This document shows positions 35,138 through 44,342 of a DNA stretch of 64,000 nt, in pieces (positions within the stretch are counted from its first letter, which is position 1; every line of letters starts with the position of its first letter). Made by a program: the position numbers and the translations under genes. Under the pieces are notes generated by a model. That model ran no database searches. It was not told the DNA's origin and saw nothing but the letters and a program-made list of their open reading frames with translations. The DNA is from Acidobacteriota bacterium (GTDB taxonomy: Bacteria; Acidobacteriota; Blastocatellia; Pyrinomonadales; Pyrinomonadaceae): contig JAHBSJ010000009.1 in the NCBI GenBank assembly GCA_019639155.1, positions 1-64,000 on the forward strand, in the 5' to 3' direction.

Positions 35138-35168
35138 AGGCCGTCCGAAAGGATGGCCTCTTTTTTTC
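35138..35168 (+). terminator. Strong Rho-independent terminator
   Basis: The stem GAGGCCGTCC / GGATGGCCTC with one G-T pair closes a GAAA loop and is followed by seven T residues, 27 nt after the Spy-like stop. The same GGCCGTC-GAAA design is seen at 16771. Confidence 0.95.
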
Positions 35169-35194
35169 GTCTTTCTTTGGCTTTATCTAATTGC

Positions 35195-35385
35195 CGTTGC
35201 CTTTAGGCAACGGAAGTTGGTCGGCATCGTTGATCCGGGCTTTAGCCCCAAACGAAATATTGGGCTAAAGCCCGAGAGTTGTTTGTTAGACGATGACCGT
35301 CGGCTGAAGCCGACGGCAATTTCCGGGAAAGAAACGAGAGCAAGATCGAAAACTTACCTTCAACTACCCGCTGCCGCAGGTGGTT
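35195..35385. repeat. Cluster of palindromic repeat units (second site)
   Basis: In order: CCGTTGCCTTTAGGCAACGG (35195-35214); CGGGCTTTAGCCC (35236-35248) with GGGCTAAAGCCCG (35262-35274); CCGTCGGCTGAAGCCGACGG (35297-35316); AACTACCCGC / GCAGGTGGTT (35362-35385). The order of units matches the cluster at 6315-6520, so the whole array, not only single units, is repeated. Confidence 0.85.
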
Positions 35386-35397
35386 CTGACCCATCAG

Positions 35398-36102
35398 CTA
35401 TCGATAGATCGTCAATTCGCTCTTCTCTTTTGCTAGTACTTTAACGAGTTGGTGGCGATAGACGCAGAGTTCATTTCCTTCGGGAGCGGGCGTGCGGCGG
35501 ACCTTCAGCTTGTAGAATTGGCCGGGCTTGTATTCGAAACCGATGATCGAATCGTAGTAGTTCTCCCACTTTGCATTGCGGTTTCGCTTGACGAGCATGC
35601 AGCGGAGCGGTTCGATGCCGCGGCAGCGGACGGTGCGGTTCGCGACGTAGAGCGTTTCCGTATCGTTGTCATTCTCCGCGTCGGAAACAGTTTCGGGCTT
35701 GTCCTTTACAAACCGCAGAAAATATCCTGTCCGCGTGTCGGTCAGGGTAAGAGCATTTCCTTTGACCTCGAGCTTGTTGACCTTGCCGAGCAGATCGAGA
35801 AATTCAACCTCGAATTCGCCCTTCTCGCCCGGGCACATCATATCGGTCGAGATGATGTCACCCGCGGAGACGACGCCGTCCTTTTGCACGAATTGCCCGC
35901 GATACGAGTTACAGCCCGTGCTGCCTGCGAAACGCATCTCCGCGGAAAACTCGATATATGTGCCGAACTCGCTGACGTTGTATTCCTTTTTAGATGCCAG
36001 GCTGTACGAGCCGAGCTTCCATTTGCCGATCATGTCCTGCTGCGAAAATACGCTCATAGGAAGAAGTATAAATGCTGCGAGTAAAAAAATTGCGGATCTC
36101 AT
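35398..36102 (-). CDS. Exported META-domain and DUF4377 protein
   Basis: A 234-residue exported protein: signal peptide (about residues 1-20), a META/HslJ-type beta-domain (about 25-130, with MIGKWKLGSY, GSTGCNSYRGQF and the DMMCPG segment) and a C-terminal DUF4377 domain (about 150-234, TLYVANRTVRCRGIEPLRCMLV, shown in part, with GFEYKPGQFYKLKVRR). Cysteines occur in pairs and may form disulfides. META proteins are envelope or secreted proteins of unclear function; DUF4377 is similarly uncharacterised. It ends in the palindromic repeat cluster. Confidence 0.85.
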   Translation of the reverse strand: MRSAIFLLAAFILLPMSVFSQQDMIGKWKLGSYSLASKKEYNVSEFGTYIEFSAEMRFAGSTGCNSYRGQFVQKDGVVSAGDIISTDMMCPGEKGEFEVEFLDLLGKVNKLEVKGNALTLTDTRTGYFLRFVKDKPETVSDAENDNDTETLYVANRTVRCRGIEPLRCMLVKRNRNAKWENYYDSIIGFEYKPGQFYKLKVRRTPAPEGNELCVYRHQLVKVLAKEKSELTIYR

Positions 36103-36149
36103 GGTAATAACACCTTCCCGATATTAGAACGCAAAACGGTGCATAAATT

Positions 36150-36288
36150 TGCACGCCGTCTTCCTTTGCAGGCCTTTTTGCTTTCCTTTGCGTTTCTTCG
36201 CGGCTTTGCGGCTTGGCGGGAGATACGGAAACCGTTTCCCGCAAAGACGCCAAGTTTTTCCGCAAAGGGCCGCAAAGTGTAATTTCGC
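36150..36288. repeat. Degenerate periodic run with nested palindrome (locus 3)
   Basis: TTTGCG and TTCGCGG units recur every 9-11 nt. CTTTGCGGC (36204-36212) pairs with GCCGCAAAG (36269-36277), and CTTGGCG (36212-36218) with CGCCAAG (36248-36254). It fills the gap upstream of the META gene and ends at the murI stop. Confidence 0.7.
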
Positions 36289-36289
36289 A

Positions 36290-37033
36290 TCAGAGCGTTA
36301 CCTTTTTCGCGCGTCCGATATCGACGCCGAAAGCCAAACGTGCCGAACGCCGCATTGCCGCCGCGTCGCCTGTCGTCAGAAAAACGTCGCTGCCGTCGCC
36401 TTTCAAATATTTTGCGGGTATTGCCCGTGCCAATGCCGCCGCCGGATCAATGAACTTCGTCGTGGGCGATACGAATTCCGCCAGCACGCTCTCAGCCGCA
36501 GGATAATGCGTGCAGGCGTGCAGAATGTGCGTGCAGTTTTTCAGCGGCCGCATGATGCGTGCGGCCTCGGCACGCAGTTCCGGCGAGTCTATTTTTCCCG
36601 CCTCGATCAACGCCGACAGCGGCTGTGCGACACGCTGTTTGACCGCAATTCCATTTTCCGCAAAACGCCGCGTGTGCACGCCCGACATCACGGTCCGTCG
36701 CCCGCCGATCATGCCGAGCTTTTCGGGACGCAGTTTCGACACCATCTCGACTGCGGGTTCGATGACGCCGAAAACGGGAACGTTCGTTCTCAGATCGCCG
36801 ATCGCCGTGCTCGCCGCATTGCAGCCGATCGCGACGGCACCGCAGCCGCTGTCGCGAAGATATCCGATGACCGTTTCGAGCCTCGCGGCAAGCTGTCGCC
36901 GCGACAAACGGCCGTAGGGCGTGACGCCCGTATCGGAAAAATACACGATCGAAGCCTGCGGTGAGCGTTTCTTTATTTCGCGGTAAACGCCCACGCCGCC
37001 AATGCCCCAATCAATGATGCCTAATTTGCTCAT
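36290..37033 (-). CDS. murI: Glutamate racemase
   Basis: A 247-residue cytosolic enzyme making D-glutamate for peptidoglycan. The family layout is visible: LGIIDWGIGGVGVYREI with the catalytic-site Asp (about residue 8), YFSDTGVTPYG, the first active-site Cys in AIGCNAAST (about 70) and the second in HACTHYPAAES (about 175). The start ATG at 37033 is preferred to the in-frame one seven codons upstream because the first strand follows directly. The usual FDSG is replaced by IDWG and LGCTHYP by HACTHYP, mild departures that leave an Asp/Glu racemase of another specificity possible. Confidence 0.85.
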   Translation of the reverse strand: MSKLGIIDWGIGGVGVYREIKKRSPQASIVYFSDTGVTPYGRLSRRQLAARLETVIGYLRDSGCGAVAIGCNAASTAIGDLRTNVPVFGVIEPAVEMVSKLRPEKLGMIGGRRTVMSGVHTRRFAENGIAVKQRVAQPLSALIEAGKIDSPELRAEAARIMRPLKNCTHILHACTHYPAAESVLAEFVSPTTKFIDPAAALARAIPAKYLKGDGSDVFLTTGDAAAMRRSARLAFGVDIGRAKKVTL

Positions 37034-37042
37034 TTGATCATT

Positions 37043-37110
37043 CCCGCGAAACACGCGAAAGACACGAAAAGAGATCGTCTTTTTTTCGCATGTTTCGCAT
37101 GTTTCGCGGG
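37043..37110. repeat. Periodic CGAAACAC run forming a 17-bp inverted repeat (locus 4)
   Basis: Arms of 17 bp beginning CCCGCGAAACA and ending TGTTTCGCGGG match with one mismatch around a centre containing TTTTTTT. It sits between the methyltransferase stop and the murI start on the minus strand and could end transcription of the former. Confidence 0.7.
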
Positions 37111-37117
37111 TTAATTC

Positions 37118-38422
37118 CTACGGATACGTCAATTTCGCCTCGATGCCGCGTTCGACCGGGCCGCTGTCGAATGCCACGATCCGCGAATGCCACGCCATGT
37201 TGAGTATCTCCATTTTCTGCCCCGGAAATCGGCTTTCAAGATACCATTTCATCTCGTGTTCGGAGCGTATCGGATTGTATTCGAGCATCTTTTGCCAGTC
37301 GGGGTGCGCGACCAGCTCTTTCAAGGCAGCGTCGAAACGTGCGTTGGCTTTTTGATTGCGCATCGTGCGGAGCTTGTCGCCGATCAGCCGCGGATATTCG
37401 GCGGTCTTAACGGGAACCGTGACCATATCGACGATCAGCAGCTTGCCGCCGGGCCGCGTCACGCGTTTGATCTCAGCCAACAGCGGGTCCCAATCCAAAT
37501 AGCGGAACGACATCAGCGACGTAACGACGTCGAAAGAATTATCAGGGAACGGCAAGATCGGACCCGTTATAGTTTCGAATCTCAAATTCGAGACCTCGGC
37601 ATTTTTCTTCTTTGCACGCTCGACCATCGCTGCGGATTCATCAACGCCCGTTCCGGTCGCGATGCGTTCGCTCAGAGCGTTGAGCAAAGCGCCGTTTCCG
37701 CAGCCGATGTCCAGCAGGTCGATCTTGCCCGCGGGCAGGTGCTCATTCAGCCATTTCCATTCATCTTTTCTAACGCGAATGTCCTGAAACGCCGCGTCGT
37801 AAAGCTCCGCGACCCGATCATACGACGCCGCACCGTTTGCCGGCCGCGGCTCGAAACGTTTCATTTTCTCGGCCGGCATCATTCCCAGACGCTTTTGAAA
37901 TGTCGCCTTGATGCCGTGCGATTTTCGTCCCTTGCAGCCGATGGTGTAGAGCGGCGGCCGCGTGCTGTCGCCGGCGGCGGCGTAGCGTTCTCTGTCGCGG
38001 GAAAACGTCGTGTACCAGAAAAATCCGTACGCCGGCACGCCGAATGTGCGTGCAAAGAACGGCGCGAACCAGCGTGCCGAACGGCAGCAATAGAACGACG
38101 CCGACGCACCTTCAGCGAACGGTATCGACATCTGCTCCCATTCGTACGGCGAGAACTGCTCGGGAAAAGCTACCGTACCGAACATCGGCCCGTACATCCC
38201 CGAATGCCCGACAAAGATGAACTCTGCGATCTGCTTTCCGGCATCGGCAACCTCGGCGATCGCGGCGAGGACGTCGCGTTTGCTCTCGACCGCGCGGACA
38301 ACGGCCTCGCGGCCTGCTTCGCGTTTTTCGGCAGCCAAAGTTTCGGCGACCACCGGAAACTGATGGCCGCCGAGCCTGTATTTTGTTGTGTAGATGATCA
38401 GGACGACGCCGGTTTCGCTCAT
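37118..38422 (-). CDS. Two-domain protein: caspase-like N-terminal region fused to a SAM methyltransferase
   Basis: A 434-residue soluble protein. Residues about 225-345 are a class I SAM-dependent methyltransferase (motif I LLDIGCGNGALL, 236-247; motif near SFDVVTSLMSFRYLDWD; PGGKLLIVDMV). The first ~190 residues are not a known methyltransferase extension. They show a strand-His-Gly-like element (FIFVGHSGMYGPMFG, His73) then a strand ending in Cys (SASFYCCRSARWF, Cys112/113), in the order of a caspase-type His/Cys dyad. This is an inference from pattern; the region could be another alpha/beta hydrolase-like fold. The ATG at 38422 is used; an in-frame extension to 38695 runs antisense into addB. 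It is divergent from addB (120 bp apart). Confidence 0.65.
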   Translation of the reverse strand: MSETGVVLIIYTTKYRLGGHQFPVVAETLAAEKREAGREAVVRAVESKRDVLAAIAEVADAGKQIAEFIFVGHSGMYGPMFGTVAFPEQFSPYEWEQMSIPFAEGASASFYCCRSARWFAPFFARTFGVPAYGFFWYTTFSRDRERYAAAGDSTRPPLYTIGCKGRKSHGIKATFQKRLGMMPAEKMKRFEPRPANGAASYDRVAELYDAAFQDIRVRKDEWKWLNEHLPAGKIDLLDIGCGNGALLNALSERIATGTGVDESAAMVERAKKKNAEVSNLRFETITGPILPFPDNSFDVVTSLMSFRYLDWDPLLAEIKRVTRPGGKLLIVDMVTVPVKTAEYPRLIGDKLRTMRNQKANARFDAALKELVAHPDWQKMLEYNPIRSEHEMKWYLESRFPGQKMEILNMAWHSRIVAFDSGPVERGIEAKLTYP

Positions 38423-38542
38423 CGTTGTATCAGAAAAATGCCCGGCGCCGCAGGGCCTGAGATCTCGGGAAATGTGACGGGAAAGACCCGCCTTTCTTGC
38501 GAAAAATCTTACTTGAACCGATACTCTATTGACAACCATCTG

Positions 38543-41179
38543 ATGCGAATCGTCATTACAGATCCTTTCCCAAAGGCTCCCGCCGAAATTCCCGCGGGGC
38601 TGACGGTCATCACGCCAAATCGCAACGCCGCGAGTGAATTGAATGTCGCCTGCGAAACGCTGGAAAAGCTGGCCCGCGAAACTCTCCATCGTCACGAGCT
38701 GAATGTGCTGCCAAAACTGCGGTCACGCTATTTTCTCAAACAAGTAATAAATAGAACGATTTCGAACACTGATCCGGCTCCCTATGCCGCGCGCATCAAT
38801 GAGACGCTGACGACCATCTTGCGTACCGGCATTGATACCGATGACCTGATGCGGTTCGGTTCGCCGCGTGTGGCGGACCTGGCAAGCATTGTCGTCGGCT
38901 ATCGTGCCGAGCTTGCGAACATCTCCGCAGTGGACGATGAAGAGATATTGATCCGTGCGGCTCGGCTCGGCCCCGACCGACGGCCGCTGCTCATTTGGGG
39001 GCATTTCAGGGCGCGTCATGAAGAGATCGAGTTCATCGACGCAGCGGCCGGCGACGGCAGCATCTTGTATTTGCCCTGCGGCGACGATGCCGTCTTTCAG
39101 ACGAACCGCCGTTGGGCCGATTGGCTGGAAATTCGCGGCTGGACCACGCAGAACTCCGGACAAAGCGAAGATGACCGTTCAGGTGCTGCTTTGGCAAGGA
39201 AATTTTTTGGGATCCCGGAAATAGTTTCCGCTCCGGCGCTGAAATTCGAGAACATCGACGCCGAGGTCCGCGGGGTTTTGTCACGCTGCAAGCGTCTTAT
39301 AGCCGCAGGCACGCCCGCTCACCGCATCGCGATAGTCAGCCGTAAACCTGAAAACTTTGCTCCCGCGTTCGCCTCAGTAGCGGCTGAATACGGCATGCCT
39401 ATCCAGATCCATAGCCGCGTTCCGGCGCTTCATACGTCATTCGGCGAATTCGTGCGGCTGCTCCTCGAGACCATCGAGAACAGCATGCCGTTCGAAGAGA
39501 CCGTACGGCTGCTGAAGCATCGTTTCGGGCCGGGCATCAGCAGCGAAACGCTCGAAAAAGCGAGGCAGGAGCATTTTTCGGGCCTGGAAAAATGGGCAGA
39601 AGCGGGCATCGACACCACGCTTTTCACTCCGCCCGAACAGCAGAACCTGAAAGGCTGGCTCGGCTACGTCGACCGCGTTTTTGAGAGTTTTCAAGTCGAA
39701 GCACGCACCGCCGCCGACAGCGCCGAAATGAACGCCCGTGAGGCGTTTTTCAGCGAGATGCGGACGCTTTCGCAGCTCGAGGCGGAACGGCGTTTCAGTT
39801 TTTCGCAGTTTCGTGCGATCTGTCTTGAAGCGTTGTGGGAAACGGCCGTTCCTTTTTCGACATCGCGTGCCGGTGTCGAACTGCTCGGGCCGGAATCGAT
39901 ATTCGGTTCGTCATTCGACCATCTTTTCGTGATCGGGCTTGCGGAAGGGCGTTTCCCCGCACACGCGGTCGATAATCCGGCGGTCGATTTTTACGAACGG
40001 AAACAGCTCGCTCAACACGGCATCGAATTCGAAGAGGCGGCTGAGGTCGGGCGTTGGGAATCGCTCGCATTTTGCCTGTCGCTGCTTGCGGCAAAGCGGG
40101 GCGTGACGCTCTCATTCGCGGAAATGGGCACCGGCGGCGAACTGCTCAAAAGCCCTTTCTTTGACCGGCTGGGACTTGAGCCGCAGTTCAAATATGAAAG
40201 GCCGTCGGCGGCAAGCATCGAGGAACGCCGGGCGTTGCTGGTGACAGCCGGCGGCGACGCAGACAGCGTGCTGGAAGACGCCTGCCGCAAATTCGCCATC
40301 GAAAAGAACCGCGAGGTCGGCATCGATTACGACGAATATGACGGCATTGCGGGCATCGCTATCGACGCGGCGAAACGCAATTGGAGCGTGTCGCAATTTA
40401 CGCAGTTCGGGCAATGCAGTTTTCGGTGGTTCGCACAGCGGCTGCTGAATCTGGCCGAACCCGACGAACTGGAACCCGCACTTGATTTCGCACACCGCGG
40501 CTCTTTCTATCACAAAGTGATCGAATTGGCGACGCTGAACGCACTTGACGCGGCCGATCAGAGAGCCGCGATACTCGACGCTCTGGAGGCCGCTTTTCGC
40601 GCCGCGGAGGAAGACCCCGAGGTCGAGCTCCCGGCATATACGAACTGGGAACTGCAGGCGGACGAGCACCTGAGAACGCTGGAAAGGGCGGTCAAGGCCG
40701 TCGATTTTCTCCCGAATGGCAGCAAGATCGAGGCTGCTGAACAGGAATTTAAGGCCGAATGGCTCGGGCTCCGACTGACCGGCTGGATCGACCGCATTGA
40801 CACGCTTGACGGCAAACTGATCGCCATCGATTACAAGACAAGCTCCGTAAAACCGAACGGAGCAAAGGACGAAACAGGAAAACTGAAGCTGGACGTACAA
40901 ATTCCCGTCTATGCGGAGGTCGCCCTCAAAGCTCTTTTCCCCAAGGGAAACGTCGGCGACAGTAACTACTATTCGCTGACCAAAGCAAAGAAATTATCTG
41001 CCGGACGCGACAACAGCATAGAACGCGTTGCTGAGTTGGTCGAAAAAATAAAAGGACGCCTTGCGGCGGGTGCTTTCCCGGTAGATCCCGACAGCAGGAA
41101 CGAGGCCTGCAAATATTGCGATCTTGCGTCTGTCTGCAGAAAAGGCCATAGGCTGGAGAGAAAAACGTGGAACGGGTAA
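38543..41179 (+). CDS. addB: AddB-like helicase-nuclease subunit
   Basis: An 878-residue protein matching AddB/RexB: an N-terminal degenerate UvrD-like region, and a C-terminal RecB-type PD-(D/E)XK nuclease (LTGWIDRIDTLDGKLIAIDYKTSS, quoted in parts; about residues 745-775). Cys residues at FGQCSFRW (about 640) and CKYCDLASVC (about 855-865) form the [4Fe-4S] ligands of the AddB nuclease. It resects double-strand breaks together with AddA. The ATG at 38543 is chosen since the preceding part of the open frame is antisense to the methyltransferase. It overlaps addA by 13 nt. Confidence 0.88.
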   Translation: MRIVITDPFPKAPAEIPAGLTVITPNRNAASELNVACETLEKLARETLHRHELNVLPKLRSRYFLKQVINRTISNTDPAPYAARINETLTTILRTGIDTDDLMRFGSPRVADLASIVVGYRAELANISAVDDEEILIRAARLGPDRRPLLIWGHFRARHEEIEFIDAAAGDGSILYLPCGDDAVFQTNRRWADWLEIRGWTTQNSGQSEDDRSGAALARKFFGIPEIVSAPALKFENIDAEVRGVLSRCKRLIAAGTPAHRIAIVSRKPENFAPAFASVAAEYGMPIQIHSRVPALHTSFGEFVRLLLETIENSMPFEETVRLLKHRFGPGISSETLEKARQEHFSGLEKWAEAGIDTTLFTPPEQQNLKGWLGYVDRVFESFQVEARTAADSAEMNAREAFFSEMRTLSQLEAERRFSFSQFRAICLEALWETAVPFSTSRAGVELLGPESIFGSSFDHLFVIGLAEGRFPAHAVDNPAVDFYERKQLAQHGIEFEEAAEVGRWESLAFCLSLLAAKRGVTLSFAEMGTGGELLKSPFFDRLGLEPQFKYERPSAASIEERRALLVTAGGDADSVLEDACRKFAIEKNREVGIDYDEYDGIAGIAIDAAKRNWSVSQFTQFGQCSFRWFAQRLLNLAEPDELEPALDFAHRGSFYHKVIELATLNALDAADQRAAILDALEAAFRAAEEDPEVELPAYTNWELQADEHLRTLERAVKAVDFLPNGSKIEAAEQEFKAEWLGLRLTGWIDRIDTLDGKLIAIDYKTSSVKPNGAKDETGKLKLDVQIPVYAEVALKALFPKGNVGDSNYYSLTKAKKLSAGRDNSIERVAELVEKIKGRLAAGAFPVDPDSRNEACKYCDLASVCRKGHRLERKTWNG

Positions 41180-44100
41180 ACCTAAATCCGGATCAGCAGC
41201 GGGCGGCGACGGCGAAAACGAGCGTAGCCGTGACCGCCGGCGCCGGAACGGGCAAAACGGCCATGCTCTCGCACCGATATCTGCACCACGTCAGCGTGGA
41301 CGGCCTCTCGCCGCTAGCGATAGTTGCTGTTACCTTTACCGACAAGGCGGCAGCCGAGCTTCGCTCCCGTATCCGCAGGGTTTTGATCGAGGAAGGCGCG
41401 AACGAAGAGACCATCTCGGAACTCGAGGCAGCACAGATCAGCACTATCCACTCGCTGTCGGCTCGCATATGCCGCGACCATTACGACATCGTCGGCCTGC
41501 CTCCGGATTTCGAGATAATGGACGACGTCACGTCAATACTTTGGGAGCAGGAAAAATTTGACGAGGCTATCGCGCTCATTCCGCCGGAAACGGTCAGGCT
41601 GCTGGGCTTTTCGTTCATCAACGAGGCCGTTGCCGAGCTGCTGAAGGATCCTTTCCGGTCGGATGCCGCTCTTGGACAAGGCACGGATCACTGGGCCGCC
41701 AAGTTCGACGAACTGCGGCGGAAAGAGGCTCTGGAGCTGATGGCGTCGGACTTTTGGCGGCTGACGGAAGAGAATTTGAAACGCATCCAGGGCCCCGAAG
41801 GCGACAAGCTGGAAACCGCCCGCGCCGACGCTGTCAATGCGATGAGCGAAGCCCGCCGTACTGTTTCGCTCAAGCCAATACTCGATGTTTTCAATGTCCA
41901 TAAGCCCGGTACGGTCGGGTCGAAAGCGAACTGGGGCGAGGAACCTCTCGCAGAGGCCAGAGGGCTCCTCGTAACCCTGCGTGATCATACGCGCTCTCAT
42001 GCCGAGCTTGCCGTTGTCGATTTCGGTCCGGCGGACGAAGCTGTCGCAAAAATGATCGACGCTCTGGCCGACGCATATCGGCTGGTACGACAATTCTTGC
42101 GTAAAGAAAAGCTCAGGAACAAGCTGGTCGATTTCAATGACCTCGAACTCAACGCCTACGAGATACTCAAGAACAAAGCCGCTGTCAGACATTACGCTGA
42201 GCGTTGGAAGGCCATTTTGGTTGACGAATTTCAGGACACGAATCCGATACAAGCGGCTATCATCGAGAGCCTGGCCGAAGGCACGCGGCTGACCATCGTC
42301 GGCGATGAAAAGCAGTCGATCTACGGTTTTCGCGGTGCGGATGTTGACGTTTTCGCAAGGTTTCGCGGGCGCATCGTCAGTGAGCTTGGCGGCGAACAGG
42401 TCGAGCTCGGCCTTTCATATCGTTCGCACTCGGCACTTGTCGAAAGCACAAATTCCGTATTCCGTACGGTGCTCGGTACCATTCATCAGGATCTGACGGC
42501 GTTCAACGGGGAAACCGCCCATAGGCCGCCTTTCGTCTCGCTTCACGTGACCGAGGGCGAAGGCATCGGCAAGCATCTGCTGCAGCGGATCGAGGCTGAT
42601 TTTATCGCGGAAAAGATCGCCTGGCTGCACGCTGAAAACAACGTCGCATACAAGGACATCGCTATACTCGCACGCGTATGGCAGCCGCTCGATATCTATT
42701 TGGACGCACTGCTGGCACGCGGAATCCCGGCGGTGCATTTCGGCGGCGGAAGCCTCTTGGAAACGCGCGAGGCGACAGATATTTATTCGCTGCTGCAGTT
42801 TCTCGCACGGCCTGAAGACAACCTGCCGCTCGTCGCGCTGCTGCGTAGTCCTTTCTTTGCCGTCAGCGACACGAAATTGCTCGCCGCCGCACTGGCCGAG
42901 GGCCGCAAGATCGTCTGGTGGGACGCGGTCCGCCGACGGCCCGAGTTTGAAAAAGAGGCGGCGATATTGACGGAGCTTTTGGACCAGAGCCGCAGGCTGA
43001 CCGCCGATGCGGTCATTGCTCTCGCGGACCGTATGACCGGATATTCGGCGATCATAGCAAATCTTCCGCAGTCGAACCGCCGCTCCGCGGACCTTCGCGG
43101 GATGCGTGAATTCATACGCGGTCTCGGCTCCGAAGGCCGCTCGGACGTCTTCGGTGTGGTGCGGTCGATACGCGAATTGCTGCGTGCCGAGGCCGAGGTG
43201 CCGCGGCCGCAGATACAGGCCGGCGACGCGGTGTCGCTGATGACAATTCACAAGGCAAAAGGCCTGGAATGGGACGTCGTTTTCGTGCCGGATCTGGCAC
43301 GAATGCCAAAATCGGACAGCTCTAAACTATTGATAGACACAGAGATAGGCGTTACTTTCTCTGTCGATGGCGAGGAGGCCGAACGCGAAAAAGGAGCGAT
43401 ATTCAAGCTGATCAGTGCCCGCAAAAAACGCCGCGAAGAGGCGGAGCTGCGTCGTCTGCTTTATGTCGCGATCACGCGTGCCAAGCAGCAGGTGTTACTG
43501 TCGGCGACGGAGCACGACAAACATGCTCTGAAAATATTGAACGAAGGGTTGGCAAACGCCGGCATCGAACCGCAGTTCATACCTTTTGATGAGCAGAAGG
43601 CAAAGCCGCCGACGCCGCTTGATATCCACGCGCCGGTCATTCAGATCGACGAACTGCTCGAGACGATACCCGCCGTTCCCGCGTCGGTCACGGCGACGGG
43701 GCTTTCGATGTTCGCAAAATGCCCGAAGCGTTTCCGCTACGAGTTCATCGACGGCCATCCCGGCATCGCGGGCGAAACCGGATCGAACGCCGCAAAGATC
43801 GGATCGCTGACGCATCAGGCTCTGGAGATGGAATTCTATTCGGTCGATGAGCTGCGTGATTTTACCGTTGATGCGACAGATGAGGAACTGTTAGAGGCAT
43901 TGCGGCTGGCAAACGTATTCCGCGAGTCGCCGCAATTTGACGCTGTGCGGTCGGGCCTCGCTCGTTACGAAGTGCCTTTCAAAACCGCGGCCGGCGGGCT
44001 GAATATCCACGGCAACGCAGATTATGTGACCGATGACGTTGTGCTCGATTTTAAGACCGACGCCGAAATGCACCCCGACGAACATCAGTTCCAGCTATGG

Positions 44101-44319
44101 GCATACGCGAAGGCATTCGACAGACAGCGCGCCGTGATCGCTTATCTCCGCCACGACAAGCTGCACGAATGGAGCGGCGAATCATTCGCAGCTCTCGACG
44201 CCGCCGCTCAAGCACTCGCCGCACGCATCCTCGCGGGCGACCACACCGCAAACCCTTCCGAAACCAACTGCACCTACTGCCCGTTCAAGACCATCTGCCC
44301 TGAAAGTTTGGTCAGATAG
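41167..44319 (+). CDS. addA: AddA-like UvrD/RecB helicase-nuclease
   Basis: A 1050-residue superfamily 1A helicase with C-terminal RecB nuclease. Motif I (Walker A) is GAGTGKT (residues 25-31), followed by VTFTDKAAAELRSRI; motif II is ILVDEFQDTN (about 355), motif III GDEKQSIYGFRG, motif V/VI include LMTIHKAKGLEW and LLYVAITRAK. The nuclease block is VVLDFKTDAEMHPDEHQFQLW near residue 960 (quoted in full), with a C-terminal CTYCPFKTICP cluster. The GTG at 41167 overlaps addB, so they are translationally coupled. Confidence 0.92.
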   Translation: MERVNLNPDQQRAATAKTSVAVTAGAGTGKTAMLSHRYLHHVSVDGLSPLAIVAVTFTDKAAAELRSRIRRVLIEEGANEETISELEAAQISTIHSLSARICRDHYDIVGLPPDFEIMDDVTSILWEQEKFDEAIALIPPETVRLLGFSFINEAVAELLKDPFRSDAALGQGTDHWAAKFDELRRKEALELMASDFWRLTEENLKRIQGPEGDKLETARADAVNAMSEARRTVSLKPILDVFNVHKPGTVGSKANWGEEPLAEARGLLVTLRDHTRSHAELAVVDFGPADEAVAKMIDALADAYRLVRQFLRKEKLRNKLVDFNDLELNAYEILKNKAAVRHYAERWKAILVDEFQDTNPIQAAIIESLAEGTRLTIVGDEKQSIYGFRGADVDVFARFRGRIVSELGGEQVELGLSYRSHSALVESTNSVFRTVLGTIHQDLTAFNGETAHRPPFVSLHVTEGEGIGKHLLQRIEADFIAEKIAWLHAENNVAYKDIAILARVWQPLDIYLDALLARGIPAVHFGGGSLLETREATDIYSLLQFLARPEDNLPLVALLRSPFFAVSDTKLLAAALAEGRKIVWWDAVRRRPEFEKEAAILTELLDQSRRLTADAVIALADRMTGYSAIIANLPQSNRRSADLRGMREFIRGLGSEGRSDVFGVVRSIRELLRAEAEVPRPQIQAGDAVSLMTIHKAKGLEWDVVFVPDLARMPKSDSSKLLIDTEIGVTFSVDGEEAEREKGAIFKLISARKKRREEAELRRLLYVAITRAKQQVLLSATEHDKHALKILNEGLANAGIEPQFIPFDEQKAKPPTPLDIHAPVIQIDELLETIPAVPASVTATGLSMFAKCPKRFRYEFIDGHPGIAGETGSNAAKIGSLTHQALEMEFYSVDELRDFTVDATDEELLEALRLANVFRESPQFDAVRSGLARYEVPFKTAAGGLNIHGNADYVTDDVVLDFKTDAEMHPDEHQFQLWAYAKAFDRQRAVIAYLRHDKLHEWSGESFAALDAAAQALAARILAGDHTANPSETNCTYCPFKTICPESLVR

Positions 44320-44342
44320 CAAGGATCAAATTCCGCACGGCC

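Noticed and set aside
36150-37110. CRISPR array near 36-37 kb
   Set aside because: Units are degenerate, about 9-11 nt and palindromic, with no constant-length spacers, and no cas genes are present.
37187-38542. Long plus-strand extension upstream of addB
   Set aside because: It is the shadow of the methyltransferase fusion on the other strand; the AddB family starts near MRIVITDPFP at 38543.
38423-38695. N-terminal extension of the methyltransferase fusion to 38695
   Set aside because: It runs antisense into the start of addB and has no protein-like pattern; ATG at 38422 begins a hydrophobic strand.
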